Counted from the stretch's first letter, positions 25,632 through 35,505 are shown. The stretch is 64,000 nt of DNA from Bacillus sp. UNC41MFS5 (GCF_000686805.1 NZ_KK366017.1:1285183-1349182), one strand, 5' to 3'. Program-made: numbers and translations. The notes: generated by a model not told the origin, from the letters alone.

Positions 25632-25660
25632 TTGAATCCTTAATCATATTATTATATAAT
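25632..25660 (+). promoter_or_regulatory. Sigma-A promoter of ppaC
   Basis: TTGAAT, exactly 17 bases, TATAAT: a near-consensus housekeeping promoter, followed by a small 5' UTR hairpin (GCCAATC / GATTGGGC). Confidence 0.75.
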
Positions 25661-25730
25661 TTTCGTTAGGGCCAATCTCAGGTCGATTGGGCTTGACCTA
25701 CATAAATTAATAGGATTAGGAGAAATACAA

Positions 25731-26666
25731 ATGGAAAAAGTACTTATTTTCGGACACAAAAATCCTGACACCGACACAATTTGTTCTGCGATTGCCTATG
25801 CAGACTTAAAAAAACAATTAGGGATGGATGTTGAACCTGTACGTTTAGGACAAATCAACGGGGAAACACAATTTGCTCTTAACCAATTTAATGCAGAAGT
25901 TCCACGTTTGGTTGAAGCAGTTGCTAGTGAAGTGAACTCAGTTATTTTAGTCGATCACAACGAGCGCCAGCAAAGTGCCAATGATATCGCGGATGTTCGT
26001 GTCCTTGAAGTCATTGACCACCACCGCATTGCAAACTTTGAAACAAGTGATCCATTGTATTACCGCTGCGAGCCTGTAGGCTGTACAGCAACGATCTTAA
26101 ATAAAATGTATAAAGAAAACAACAAAGAAATTAGTAAACCAATTGCAGGCCTTATGTTATCTGCCATTATTTCTGACTCTTTATTATTTAAGTCTCCAAC
26201 TTGTACACCAGAAGATGTGGCAGCAGCTCGCGAGTTAGCTGAAATTGCTGGAGTGGACGCTGATACTTATGGACTTGAAATGCTAAAAGCTGGGGCAGAT
26301 GTTCGCGATAAATCCATTGCTGAACTCTTAAGCCTGGATGCAAAAGGATTTGAGATGGGTGCTAGTAAAGTAGAAATCGCTCAAGTGAATGTAGTTGACA
26401 CAGACGATGTTCTTGCTCGCCAAGACGAATTGGAAGCGGCTATTTCTACCATTATCGAAGAAAAGAACTTAGACTTATTCTTGTTCGTGGTAACAGATAT
26501 TTTAACAAACGATTCAGTTGGTTTAGCGTTAGGAAGCAAAACAACTGCCGTTGAAAAAGCCTATAATGTTTCCCTTGTAAATAACACAGCTACACTAAAA
26601 GGTGTTGTTTCTCGTAAAAAGCAAATTGTTCCAGTTTTAACTGATATTTTTACTAAAGGTGAGTAG
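25731..26666 (+). CDS. ppaC: Manganese-dependent inorganic pyrophosphatase (family II)
   Basis: 311-residue cytosolic DHH-family pyrophosphatase that hydrolyses PPi to two phosphates and drives biosynthetic reactions. The start GHKNPDTDT gives metal ligands H9, D13 and D15, followed by LVDHNE, the DHH motif in VIDHHR, and the C-terminal [10 protein letters not shown] phosphate-binding region. Length and wording match Bacillus PpaC throughout. It has a strong own promoter and a strong terminator, so it is a single-gene unit expected to be constitutive. Confidence 0.97.
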   Translation: MEKVLIFGHKNPDTDTICSAIAYADLKKQLGMDVEPVRLGQINGETQFALNQFNAEVPRLVEAVASEVNSVILVDHNERQQSANDIADVRVLEVIDHHRIANFETSDPLYYRCEPVGCTATILNKMYKENNKEISKPIAGLMLSAIISDSLLFKSPTCTPEDVAAARELAEIAGVDADTYGLEMLKAGADVRDKSIAELLSLDAKGFEMGASKVEIAQVNVVDTDDVLARQDELEAAISTIIEEKNLDLFLFVVTDILTNDSVGLALGSKTTAVEKAYNVSLVNNTATLKGVVSRKKQIVPVLTDIFTKGE

Positions 26667-26674
26667 TAAAATAG

Positions 26675-26708
26675 ACCGTTCATGGAGATTTCCATGGACG
26701 GTTTTTTT
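26675..26708 (+). terminator. Terminator of ppaC
   Basis: Arms ACCGTTCATGGA and TCCATGGACGGT (one G-U pair), loop GATT, then TTTTTT. Confidence 0.9.
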
Positions 26709-26827
26709 CAGTTTTTAGACGAAACAAATAAATTCCTTCTTTCCATCGACAATCTTTTGTTGTAATCTATTAAATATTTAGAAAACCGAAATTATCTTAA
26801 AATACAACAGGAGGAAGGAATACTTGC

Positions 26828-27661
26828 ATGCTGTTTTTGTCACTAATCAGTTCTTTTTTTAATGCGGTGAATGCGCTTTATGCCAAGAAGATTGTTGGAG
26901 AAATGAAGGATAATAATAGTTTCATTGTTACTTCATTTGCATACATAGGTTTATTTCTTGGATTAACCTTGCCATGGCTTTATTTATTCAAAGTAAACCT
27001 GATCTCGATTGCGTTATTAGTTTTGGTTGTCCTGCTCGATATGGCAGGGAATTTACTTTTCTTTAAAGCGATGAACAAAATCGAGGTATCCGTCCTTTCC
27101 GTTTACATGGCATTAACACCATTGTTCACATTTATTCCAAATAGCTTCTTGTATGGCTTCCATCCTTTTGTGCTCGTGTCTGTTTTGTTTATCATGGTAG
27201 GCGTCTATTTTCTAAATTTAAAAGGCCGGAACCCGCTGACCCCATTTCTTGAGCTTAGGAAGCCAGGTAATTTATTAGGAATTGCTTCAGCGATTGTATT
27301 TGGAGTGAGTATGGTGCCGTCTCAGCAATTACTTGTTCATGGCTGGGTCAATCCAGTGACACTTTATTTTTACCGAGCTTGCGGGATTGCTTTGATTACC
27401 TATCTGATTTACCGTCCAAAGGTATGGTTTCCGAGCTTGCATAAACATTTAAGTTTACGTGGAATCACCGTCATCATCCAATGGGTTTGCCTCTTTACGG
27501 CCTTAAAGTTTGCTGATGGAACACTGGTTGTCTCTTTGGCCTTCACCTCACCATTATTTGCCGTTTTCTTAGCGTGGTATTATTTTAAGGAACGCATTAC
27601 TCCTGCGAAGCTAACGGCATGTGTGATTACTATTTTAGGAATTATTATTACGGTTGTTTAA
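26828..27661 (+). CDS. EamA/DMT family transporter
   Basis: 277-residue drug/metabolite transporter with about ten hydrophobic helices arranged as two EamA repeats (about 1-135 and 145-277). Second-repeat wording such as ALKFADGTLVVSLAFTSPLFAVFLAWYYFKERITPAK is typical of the family. Ribosome site ACAGGAGGAAGG. The NCS2 permease gene follows after about 30 bases on the same strand, so they may be cotranscribed. Substrate unknown. Confidence 0.87.
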   Translation: MLFLSLISSFFNAVNALYAKKIVGEMKDNNSFIVTSFAYIGLFLGLTLPWLYLFKVNLISIALLVLVVLLDMAGNLLFFKAMNKIEVSVLSVYMALTPLFTFIPNSFLYGFHPFVLVSVLFIMVGVYFLNLKGRNPLTPFLELRKPGNLLGIASAIVFGVSMVPSQQLLVHGWVNPVTLYFYRACGIALITYLIYRPKVWFPSLHKHLSLRGITVIIQWVCLFTALKFADGTLVVSLAFTSPLFAVFLAWYYFKERITPAKLTACVITILGIIITVV

Positions 27662-27692
27662 GGGGAGTAATATATAAAGGAGGAATGAGCAG

Positions 27693-29009
27693 TTGAGCCG
27701 AAAGCACTCGACCACCATGTTCATGGCTGGTCTGCAATGGTTATTTTTTATGTTTGCAAATACTGTGGTCATCCCGTTAACAATCGGGGATGCCTTTGAT
27801 TTATCAGCAGGGGAAATAGCAAGTTCCATGCAAAGAGCATTTATCTATACTGGCATAGCATGTATCTTGCAAGCATTATTTGGGCATAAGTACCCATTAA
27901 TGGAGGGGCAATCTGGCTTGTGGTGGGGGGCCATCTTAAGTCTTTGTGCGTCTGCTTCTTCCGCTGGCATCAGTTTGGAAGAACTAGGCGGTGGACTTGC
28001 GCTCGGGATTATTGGTTCAGGTGTTCTAGTTATGATCCTTGGTGTGTTAGGGATGGGAACGGTGTTAAAGCGCTTATTCACACCAGTTGTGATGAGTACG
28101 GTCCTATTTCTCCTCGCGAGCCAGCTGATTGTCATTTTTACAAAAGGAATGCTTGGGCTGGGGACTGGGGATCAGATTGATCTTCCGACAGCAGGGCTTT
28201 CTATCCTGTTAATCATCCTCGTTGTATGGATCAATTTGAAGGGGCCTGGTATGATTCGGAACTTTTCCATCCTCATAGGAATTGTAACCGGGTGGGTGGT
28301 TCACGCACTATTCTTCCCAGCACCTGCTGAGAATGTAAGTACGTCTACGGAATTTTTTCATTTATTTCCTTGGGGGAAACCTAGTTTTAGCTTGGGTCTC
28401 ATTCTAATGACGGTGATCACTGGTTTAGTTAATACAACGAATACCATGGCTTCGATAAGAGGGGTTGAGCCAATCTTAAAGACTTCAACCACAGATAACC
28501 AATACCGACGCTCATTTGTGCTAACAGGGATAAATTCGATTGTTTCGGGGCTGTTTGGGATGGTTCCATATGCGCCTTATATTTCTTCGCTCGGATTTTT
28601 ACAGTCTACGCTCATATTTGAGCGGGCACCTATAATCATTGGTGGAGCGATGTTTATTGTCCTTGGCTTGGTACCTGCACTAAGCAATTTGTTTTCGACT
28701 TTGCCAATTAGTGTAGGGGATGCGGTTTTATTTGTTGCCTACCTACAATTATTCAGCGGTGCACTCACCAATCTGAATGGAATTCCTTTTAATCAGCGAA
28801 CAATCTATCGCATCGCGGGTCCAGTGTTGTTGGGAATTGCCATCATGAATATTCCGTCTGAAATGTTTTCCTCGCTGCCAATGTTGGTTCAACCACTGTT
28901 ATCGAGTGGCTTACTAGTAGGAATTTTGCTTGCGATTGTCCTAGAAAATACTATCGATTGGAATAAACTAGAGAACCCCGTGCCAAATACGGAAAGAAAA
29001 ATTAGTTAA
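27693..29009 (+). CDS. NCS2 family nucleobase permease (uracil/xanthine type)
   Basis: 438-residue membrane protein with about 12-14 helices, TTG start after AAAGGAGG. It carries NCS2 features: GQSGLWWGAILSL near residue 74 (signature helix), ITGLVNTTNTMASIRGVEP in the middle of the binding region, and GLFGMVPYAPYISSLGFLQ. Transports a purine or pyrimidine base by proton symport. The neighbouring PucR-like regulator and AllC-like amidohydrolase suggest a purine or ureide rather than uracil. Confidence 0.87.
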   Translation: MSRKHSTTMFMAGLQWLFFMFANTVVIPLTIGDAFDLSAGEIASSMQRAFIYTGIACILQALFGHKYPLMEGQSGLWWGAILSLCASASSAGISLEELGGGLALGIIGSGVLVMILGVLGMGTVLKRLFTPVVMSTVLFLLASQLIVIFTKGMLGLGTGDQIDLPTAGLSILLIILVVWINLKGPGMIRNFSILIGIVTGWVVHALFFPAPAENVSTSTEFFHLFPWGKPSFSLGLILMTVITGLVNTTNTMASIRGVEPILKTSTTDNQYRRSFVLTGINSIVSGLFGMVPYAPYISSLGFLQSTLIFERAPIIIGGAMFIVLGLVPALSNLFSTLPISVGDAVLFVAYLQLFSGALTNLNGIPFNQRTIYRIAGPVLLGIAIMNIPSEMFSSLPMLVQPLLSSGLLVGILLAIVLENTIDWNKLENPVPNTERKIS

Positions 29010-29020
29010 TGAAAAGATAA

Positions 29021-29048
29021 AGGCGCCCCTAAAAAATTAGGGGCGCCT
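29021..29048. terminator. Bidirectional terminator hairpin
   Basis: Perfect 12-base arms AGGCGCCCCTAA / TTAGGGGCGCCT with a 4-A loop between the convergent permease and PucR genes. The U-tracts on each side are short. Confidence 0.75.
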
Positions 29049-29066
29049 AGTTATTAGATATCAATA

Positions 29067-30914
29067 TTACACCTGTTGCGTCAACTTATCTTTTAAAAAA
29101 GGATAGAGACTGATGGCGAGATGAATATTTAAAAATTGCTGGCTATCGGATAAATCTGTGGAAAGAATCTCTTCAATCCGTTTTAAGCGATACATCAAAG
29201 TGTTCGTATGAACATGGATTGACTCTGCTGCTTCCTTCGCATTTTGATTGTGTTCAAGATAGGCAAATAACGAAGGGAGGAGTTCTCCTTTTCGAGATTG
29301 ATCGTATTCAAACAGCGGTCCTAGCACTTCGATTATAAAATCGATGAGTTCCTCCTCGCTGTTTTGGAGTAGAAGCCGTTGAACACCAAGTTCTTTATAA
29401 CTAATGACCTGATTTTTTCCTCCAAAGCTTTGAAGGAATTGTAAGCATTTTGCTGCTTCCTGCATGGATCTTGTGACTTTTAATAAACTGGAATGGATTC
29501 TGCCAGTCCCAATAGAAACCGTTGTTCCCCAATTTTTTATCTGGATTTCCTGCTGAAATTTTGCAACAAGTTCCTTCACCCGCTGATGTGTATAGTTGGA
29601 GGAAACTTTTTGTTGAAAAGTTAGCAAGACAACGATTTGATCGTGATTACGTACGGCCATTCCTTTTAACGGATTTTTTAAAAATACACGGTTGGCCATT
29701 TGGACAAGATGACGGATGATACTGTTCTTTTTATGAGTATTGTCCATTTCATCAAGTCGAATCATTACTGCTAAATAATCCCCAAGGGGGTCGAAATCTA
29801 GCTGTTTCGCTTTTTGAAGAATAGTGCCATCCATTTTACCGGAGAAAAGAACATCAATTAGTTCCCCATTTATTGTTTCTTGTGCCTCAAATATAGCTTG
29901 CTCCTTTACTAATTCGAGGGATATGACCGTACAAGCATGCTCTAAGGCGGCAATATCAACATCACGCATTTTTTCTGGGGAAACGATTATAAGTGATCCA
30001 TAAAGCGTTGGCTTTGCCCCAATTGGAAGGATGGTTATACATTGATTTTCTTCATTCATGTTTGTTTCAAACAATGAGCAGACGTTTCCAGGTGTTTTGA
30101 TGGACTCCTGAGCCATATTGCGGATGGCAGATAATTCCTCATCGGATAGTTTGATTTTATATGCAGAGGAAATCAATTCGCCAAGATCATCAAATAACAA
30201 AATCGTCTCGCTGGTTGTGTCGTGCAAATAGGTAATTATGGAGTCAAGACCTTCCCCATGTAATACAAGTGCGGCTAACATATTATGGATATCGACTGAG
30301 CGGGATAACATCTCATTTTGTTTGGAAATCGTATTATTTAAATCTCCCAGCTGTCTCACAGCCTCTTCCTGCTCGCGGTAAAGGTTTGCTTTCTCCAGTG
30401 CAACGGCAGCCTGATGGGCAATCGCAGTTAGAAGATGAATATCCTCAGGGATAAAGTGAAGCGACGGATCAAATGAGTCAAGCGTAATCACACCGATACA
30501 TTCTCCTTTTAACAAGATAGGAGCACAAATCGATGAATAAGGGAGCGTCGGAATCGATTGATTCATAAGCATATGATTCGTTTCCGATAGTGTGGCTGTT
30601 GCTTTTTCAACTTCTGTCCGGTTGTGAAAAATCAAGCATTTTTGCGCTGAAAAAGCTAAGCCAGTCATCGATTCACCGGGTTTCAACCTTACCCTTGTAA
30701 TTTCAGATGTAAAGTTGCTGTCTGATTTTGGAATGAGCAGATCTTGGCTAGGGTCATAAAGGAACAAGACCCCTCCGTGGGCTGCATCAATGACTGAAAC
30801 CGTTTGAACCATAATGGAATCGATAATCGTATCAATGTCTAGCGATGAGTTTAATACATTGGAGACATGGATTAATGATTGCAGCTGACGACGGCTAAGA
30901 GTTTCTTTCATCAT
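29067..30914 (-). CDS. GAF-domain transcriptional regulator, PucR/CdaR family
   Basis: 615 residues. N-terminal GAF domain (about 20-170), a helical linker, a central GGDEF-like/CdaR regulatory region (about 340-500), and a C-terminal PucR-type helix-turn-helix (HTH_30) reading AKEAAESIHVHTNTLMYRLKRIEEILSTDL. This family controls purine, sugar-diacid or amino-acid catabolism; B. subtilis PucR governs purine use. Divergent from the amidohydrolase-symporter genes, with a strong palindrome in the shared 283-base gap, so it most likely regulates them. Two adjacent ATGs (30914, 30911) follow GGAGAGG. Confidence 0.88.
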   Translation of the reverse strand: MMKETLSRRQLQSLIHVSNVLNSSLDIDTIIDSIMVQTVSVIDAAHGGVLFLYDPSQDLLIPKSDSNFTSEITRVRLKPGESMTGLAFSAQKCLIFHNRTEVEKATATLSETNHMLMNQSIPTLPYSSICAPILLKGECIGVITLDSFDPSLHFIPEDIHLLTAIAHQAAVALEKANLYREQEEAVRQLGDLNNTISKQNEMLSRSVDIHNMLAALVLHGEGLDSIITYLHDTTSETILLFDDLGELISSAYKIKLSDEELSAIRNMAQESIKTPGNVCSLFETNMNEENQCITILPIGAKPTLYGSLIIVSPEKMRDVDIAALEHACTVISLELVKEQAIFEAQETINGELIDVLFSGKMDGTILQKAKQLDFDPLGDYLAVMIRLDEMDNTHKKNSIIRHLVQMANRVFLKNPLKGMAVRNHDQIVVLLTFQQKVSSNYTHQRVKELVAKFQQEIQIKNWGTTVSIGTGRIHSSLLKVTRSMQEAAKCLQFLQSFGGKNQVISYKELGVQRLLLQNSEEELIDFIIEVLGPLFEYDQSRKGELLPSLFAYLEHNQNAKEAAESIHVHTNTLMYRLKRIEEILSTDLSDSQQFLNIHLAISLYPFLKDKLTQQV

Positions 30915-31043
30915 GCACCTCTCCTTTTAATGATGTTAAAATAATGAAAATTTTCATTTCTTTTGTTTATTGTAACAAATTTCACAATAAAACGTGTGAT
31001 TTTTGTCAGGAAGTATAAGGAAATAGAATGATTTTGATTATTT

Positions 31044-31063
31044 ATTTGTGTTATTACACAAAT
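31044..31063. promoter_or_regulatory. Palindromic operator candidate between the PucR-like gene and the amidohydrolase operon
   Basis: ATTTGTGTTATTACACAAAT has perfect 8-base arms around TATT. A further half site TTTGTGT lies at 31078-31084. The rest of the AT-rich divergent gap (30915-31197) contains no ORF. Confidence 0.55.
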
Positions 31064-31197
31064 TGTTTATTAAAAATTTTGTGTAAAATAACATAACAAA
31101 TATTCTGATAAGTTTTATAATTATAAATACATTAATAATATACGCCATTCTATTAAAGCATTAAACAAATAGGAATGTGGCAGAGAGGATGGAAGAA

Positions 31198-32445
31198 GTG
31201 ATTAACGAAGAGAGATTATGGGGTCGTTTGCAACTTCTTAGTGAAATTGGAAAAACTGAATCCGATGGTGTCACTCGTTTATCTTTCACTCCGGAAGAAC
31301 GAGCAGCTAAGGATCTTGTAGCTACATTTATGAAAGAAGCTGGTTTGCAAGTACGTGAGGATGAAGTCGGAAACCTGATTGGCAGGAAGGAAGGCGTAAA
31401 CCCTGATGCACCTCTGGTATTAACTGGTTCACATATCGATTCAGTATTTAATGGAGGGAATTTTGATGGACCACTTGGTGTCCTGTCGGCAGTTGAAGCC
31501 CTTCAAGTCATGAATGAGCAAGGAATTGAGACAGTACATCCGATTGAAGTGATTGCATTTACGGATGAAGAAGGGGCAAGATTTAGCTTTGGAATGATTG
31601 GCAGCCGTGGGATTGCTGGCACACTAACACAAGAGGAATTGCTTAATAAGGATAAGCAGGGGATCTCAATCGCTGAAGCGTTCGTCGCAAATGGACTTGA
31701 GCCGGAAGCAATCGGCAAAGCAGTCCGAAAGCCTGAAGAGGTGAAGGCATATGTCGAACTTCATATTGAACAAGGGAAGGTCCTTGAAGGACAAAATCTC
31801 TCAGCCGGAATTGTATCAGGATTAGCTGGTCCATTATGGCTCAAGTTTATTTTAGAAGGGGAAGTTGGTCATGCAGGAGCCACACCGATGTCAATCAGGC
31901 ATGATGCCTTGACTGCAGCAGCAAGAGTGATGCTTGTTATCGAAGCAGAAGCAGGTAAAACTGAAACTACGGTTGGCACAGTCGGACAAGTTCAGGTGAA
32001 CCCAGGTGGAATCAACATTATTCCTGGCCGGGTTGAATTCTCATTAGACCTTCGGGATATAAGTGAAGTCGTCCGCGATGAAGTAGAGGAGAAGATTAGA
32101 GTCCAGGCAGAGCAGATTTGTGAGGCCCAAGGTGTTAAGTTAATGATTGAAGACTTACAGCGTGTTGCACCAGCTCCATGTTCTGACATCGTAAAGAGTG
32201 CAGCGAAAGACGCCTTTGTTAAATTAGGTCTAGAAAGCTATTATCTTCCAAGCGGTGCCGGTCATGATGGAATGCAATTGATGGACTTATGTCCGATGGG
32301 GATGATTTTCATCCGTTCCAAGAATGGAATAAGTCATGACCCAGCTGAATGGAGTTCTAAAGAGGACTGTACAGACGGGGCGAATGTTCTTTATCATACG
32401 GTTCTAAATCTTGCGGTTCAAAAAGTGAATGTAGCAACAAACTAA
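31198..32445 (+). CDS. M20 family amidase: allantoate amidohydrolase / N-carbamoyl-amino-acid hydrolase
   Basis: About 415 residues; cytosolic dinuclear metalloenzyme hydrolysing an N-carbamoyl or ureido group. Metal and substrate motifs: [22 protein letters not shown] (His and bridging Asp), [18 protein letters not shown] (Glu-Glu), [12 protein letters not shown] (His), GHAGATPM, and a final [12 protein letters not shown]. This is the HyuC/AllC pattern. The start is uncertain: GTG 31198 has GAGG at good spacing; ATG 31189 and GTG 31177 lie upstream in frame. First gene of a catabolic set opposite a PucR-like regulator. Confidence 0.88.
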   Translation: MINEERLWGRLQLLSEIGKTESDGVTRLSFTPEERAAKDLVATFMKEAGLQVREDEVGNLIGRKEGVNPDAPLVLTGSHIDSVFNGGNFDGPLGVLSAVEALQVMNEQGIETVHPIEVIAFTDEEGARFSFGMIGSRGIAGTLTQEELLNKDKQGISIAEAFVANGLEPEAIGKAVRKPEEVKAYVELHIEQGKVLEGQNLSAGIVSGLAGPLWLKFILEGEVGHAGATPMSIRHDALTAAARVMLVIEAEAGKTETTVGTVGQVQVNPGGINIIPGRVEFSLDLRDISEVVRDEVEEKIRVQAEQICEAQGVKLMIEDLQRVAPAPCSDIVKSAAKDAFVKLGLESYYLPSGAGHDGMQLMDLCPMGMIFIRSKNGISHDPAEWSSKEDCTDGANVLYHTVLNLAVQKVNVATN

Positions 32446-32461
32446 ATAGGAGATGACAAGC

Positions 32462-33646
32462 ATGAGTAATAGTACAACAGTAAATCTTAATCAACTAGCT
32501 GAAGAAACAAAAGAACAAGTCATTGCCTGGAGAAGGCATTTGCACCAAAATCCGGAACTATCTTTCCATGAGGAAAAAACATCTCAATTTATTTATGATA
32601 CATTACAATCGTTTGGAAACTTGGAGATTACTCGGCCGACTAAAACAAGTGTGGTGGCAAGATTAATCGGAGCTGAACCTGGTAAAACACTTGCGATTCG
32701 CGCGGATATGGACGCCCTGCCAATTCAAGAGGAGAACACTTTCGAATTTGCTTCCCAAAATCCTGGAGTGATGCATGCTTGTGGACATGATGGTCATACG
32801 GCGATGCTGCTTGGTACAGCAAAAATCCTTTCAAGTTTAAAGGATCAAATTAAAGGGGAAGTTCGTTTCTTGTTCCAGCATGCGGAAGAGTTATTCCCAG
32901 GTGGAGCTGAGGAAATGGTTGAAGCGGGAGTCATGGACGGTGTAGACCTTGTAATTGGTACACATCTCTGGTCACCAATTGAAAAAGGCAAAGTGGGGGT
33001 TGTCTATGGTTCAATGATGGCATCGCCAGACACCTTCTGGATTACTGTTAATGGTAAAGGTGGACATGCCGCACTTCCACACCAAACCATTGATTCCATT
33101 GCTGTAGCTGCACAAGTAGTAACCAATCTTCAGCATATTGTCTCAAGGAATACGGATCCACTAGATAGTTTAGTTATTTCAGTAACCCAATTTGTTGCAG
33201 GAACAACTCATAATGTTATTCCTGGCTCTGTGAAACTTTGGGGTACCGTGCGAAGCTTTGATCGAACACTTCGCGAATCGATCCCAGCTAAAATGGAACG
33301 CGTCGTTAAAGGGATTACAGAAGCACATGAAGCCACATATGACTTTAAATATGAATTTGGCTACCGTCCTGTCATCAATGATAACGAAGTGACAGCTGTG
33401 ATTGAAGAAACAGTTCGAGAAGTATTTGGTGAAGAAGCACTTGATATGATGAGACCAAATATGGGTGGAGAAGATTTCTCTGCATTTATGGAAAAAGCTC
33501 CAGGCTGTTACTTCTATGTGGGAGCGGGTAATGAGGAGCAAGGAATTACTTATCCACATCATCATGAACGTTTCACAATCGATGAAGATGCACTAGAAAT
33601 TGGGGTAAAAACTTTCTTACATGCGACATTTAAATTTTTAGCTTAA
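32462..33646 (+). CDS. M20 family amidohydrolase (aminoacylase / carboxypeptidase Ss1-like)
   Basis: About 394 residues. IAWRRHLHQNPELSFHE at the N-terminus, AIRADMDALPIQEEN, HACGHDGHTAMLLG (metal Cys/His), FQHAEELFPGGAEEM (metal Glu-Glu), GKGGHAALPHQTID in the lid domain, and MGGEDFSAFMEKAPGCYFYVGA near the end define the amidohydrolase subfamily that deacylates N-acyl amino acids or similar amides. ATG 32462 after AGGAGATGACAAG is used instead of the earlier in-frame codon. Starts 16 bases after the AllC-like gene, so cotranscribed. Confidence 0.92.
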   Translation: MSNSTTVNLNQLAEETKEQVIAWRRHLHQNPELSFHEEKTSQFIYDTLQSFGNLEITRPTKTSVVARLIGAEPGKTLAIRADMDALPIQEENTFEFASQNPGVMHACGHDGHTAMLLGTAKILSSLKDQIKGEVRFLFQHAEELFPGGAEEMVEAGVMDGVDLVIGTHLWSPIEKGKVGVVYGSMMASPDTFWITVNGKGGHAALPHQTIDSIAVAAQVVTNLQHIVSRNTDPLDSLVISVTQFVAGTTHNVIPGSVKLWGTVRSFDRTLRESIPAKMERVVKGITEAHEATYDFKYEFGYRPVINDNEVTAVIEETVREVFGEEALDMMRPNMGGEDFSAFMEKAPGCYFYVGAGNEEQGITYPHHHERFTIDEDALEIGVKTFLHATFKFLA

Positions 33647-33659
33647 ATCACGAAACACA

Positions 33660-33703
33660 GAACCTTCGTGCAAACTAAATAAATAAATACTTCACGAAGG
33701 TTC
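33660..33703 (+). other. Inverted repeat without U-tract between amidohydrolase and symporter genes
   Basis: Perfect 11-base arms GAACCTTCGTG / CACGAAGGTTC around a 22-base AT-rich loop, not followed by Us. Could be an mRNA processing or stabilising hairpin, or a weak attenuator, inside the operon. Confidence 0.5.
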
Positions 33704-33757
33704 AGCAATATTAATAGAAAGAAGGCGTCATAATAATATAAAATTGGGGGTTTATCT

Positions 33758-33955
33758 ATGAAATTACATCAGCTTCTTGCAATCATACCGTTTATTGGCT
33801 TACTAGGCGGAGTTCCTTTCGTCAATAAGGTCACTCCCTACGTGTTCGGGATGCCTTTTGTTCTCTTTTACATTGTTCTATGGGTAGTAATTACTTCAGT
33901 AATTATGGCGATTGTGTTTAAAATGGACCCAGCAAATCAGGAGGAGGAGATCTAA
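33758..33955 (+). CDS. DUF3311 small membrane protein
   Basis: 65 residues with two membrane helices (about 5-25 and 33-55); the wording LLAIIPFIGLLGGVPFVNKV and the end FKMDPANQEE fit DUF3311, a small protein almost always encoded directly before a sodium:solute symporter and thought to be its accessory subunit. The stop TAA directly abuts the symporter ATG. Ribosome site TTGGGGGTTT. Confidence 0.87.
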   Translation: MKLHQLLAIIPFIGLLGGVPFVNKVTPYVFGMPFVLFYIVLWVVITSVIMAIVFKMDPANQEEEI

Positions 33956-35428
33956 ATGAATACTGCATTAATTATTATTTTCGGATTCTTAGCGTTATCT
34001 ATCTTCCTCGGTGTTCAGGCCCAAAAAGGCAAGGAAATGAGTCTTGAACAATGGTCCGTTGGGGGCCGTGGCTTTGGCACCATCTTCGTATTCTTATTAA
34101 TGGCAGGGGAAATTTACACTACCTTTACTTTCTTAGGCGGAAGTGGCTGGGCTTACGGTAAAGGTGGCCCAACTTATTATATCTTAGGATACGGTTGTTT
34201 AGCTTACATCATGTCCTATTGGCTGCTTCCAGCAATTTGGAAATATGCGAAAGATAACAAATTAATGTCTCAATCCGACTTTTTTGTTAGTAAATATAAA
34301 AGCCCATTACTTGGTGTTTTTGTATCTATAGTAGGTGTTGTTGCACTGATTCCGTATCTGGTTCTCCAATTAAAAGGTTTAGGTATTATCGTTTCTGAAG
34401 CTTCAGGCGGATCTATTTCATCAACTGCAGCAATCTGGATTGGTGTGATTGCTGTAACTGTATACGTGATGATTTCAGGAATTCACGGTTCTGCTTGGAC
34501 AGCTGTAATCAAGGATATCATGATTCTAGGTGTTGTTTTGTTCCTAGGTATTTATTTACCTATCCATTATTACGGCGGCTTCCAGCCAATGTTTGAAGCA
34601 ATTGAAGCTGCAAAACCAGGTTTCCTTGCTTTACCTGATACAGGATTAAGTGTATCTTGGTTTATTTCTACTGTATTATTAACTGCTCTTGGTTTCTATA
34701 TGTGGCCACATACTTTCGGTTCCATTTATTCAGCACAAAGTGCAAAAGTTTTCCGTAAAAATGCAATTATTATGCCGCTTTATCAACTCGTGTTATTGTT
34801 TGTATTCTTTGTAGGCTTTGCAGCAATTCTTCAGGTGAAAGGGTTAGAGGGCCCGGCTGGTGACCTTGCCTTATTAAAACTATCAATGCAGACGTTTGAT
34901 CCATGGGTAGTCGGATTAATTGGGGCCGCTGGGTTATTAACAGCGATCGTTCCAGGTTCGATGATTATGATGGCTGCGGCTACTTTATTAGCGAAAAACG
35001 TTTATAAGGTGTTTGTTCCGAAAGCCTCTGAACAGCAAGTATCTAAATTAGCAAAGAACTTAGTTCCAGTTGTAGCAATCATCGCTCTATACTTCACCTT
35101 TAAAGGTGGAGACACGTTAGTAACCTTGTTATTGATGGGGTACAGCCTTGTAACACAATTGTTCCCTGCATTAGTATTCAGCTTAGCTAAAAAGAACGTT
35201 GTAACAAAAGCTGGTGCTTTCGCGGGTATTGCAGTTGGTGTATTTACAGTTGCCTACATTACAATCAGTGCTTCAACTGTTGGGACTCTTTTCCCTGCAC
35301 TTCCTCAATTTGTTAAGGATCTGAATGTGGGTGTAATTGCATTAATTATCAATTTAGTGGTTACATTCGCTGTTAGTTTCGTAACAAAATCTGCAACGGC
35401 TAATAACACGAATGAGCGTGTGGCTTAA
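33956..35428 (+). CDS. Sodium:solute symporter (SSS family)
   Basis: 490 residues and about 13 membrane helices. Family features are EQWSVGGRGFGTIFVFLLMAGEIYTTFTFLGGSGWAYGKG near the N-terminus, ISGIHGSAWTAVIKDIMI (the SSS signature region) and GFYMWPHTFGSIYSAQSAKVFRKN. Imports a solute with sodium. With DUF3311 and the two M20 hydrolases under a PucR-type regulator, the likely cargo is a ureido compound, hydantoin derivative or N-acyl amino acid. Ribosome site AGGAGGAG within the previous gene. Followed by a long-stem terminator. Confidence 0.92.
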   Translation: MNTALIIIFGFLALSIFLGVQAQKGKEMSLEQWSVGGRGFGTIFVFLLMAGEIYTTFTFLGGSGWAYGKGGPTYYILGYGCLAYIMSYWLLPAIWKYAKDNKLMSQSDFFVSKYKSPLLGVFVSIVGVVALIPYLVLQLKGLGIIVSEASGGSISSTAAIWIGVIAVTVYVMISGIHGSAWTAVIKDIMILGVVLFLGIYLPIHYYGGFQPMFEAIEAAKPGFLALPDTGLSVSWFISTVLLTALGFYMWPHTFGSIYSAQSAKVFRKNAIIMPLYQLVLLFVFFVGFAAILQVKGLEGPAGDLALLKLSMQTFDPWVVGLIGAAGLLTAIVPGSMIMMAAATLLAKNVYKVFVPKASEQQVSKLAKNLVPVVAIIALYFTFKGGDTLVTLLLMGYSLVTQLFPALVFSLAKKNVVTKAGAFAGIAVGVFTVAYITISASTVGTLFPALPQFVKDLNVGVIALIINLVVTFAVSFVTKSATANNTNERVA

Positions 35429-35443
35429 TTAAAAACAATAAAG

Positions 35444-35492
35444 ACACCTCCAACATCGAAGTGCTTCGATGACTGGAGGTGTTTTTATTTTT
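35444..35492. terminator. Terminator shared by the symporter and the convergent coiled-coil gene
   Basis: Stem ACACCTCCAACATCGAAG / CTTCGATGACTGGAGGTGT, followed by TTTTATTTTT on the plus strand. The minus strand also gives a U-rich tail. Confidence 0.9.
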
Positions 35493-35505
35493 GTACCAAG
35501 TAATT

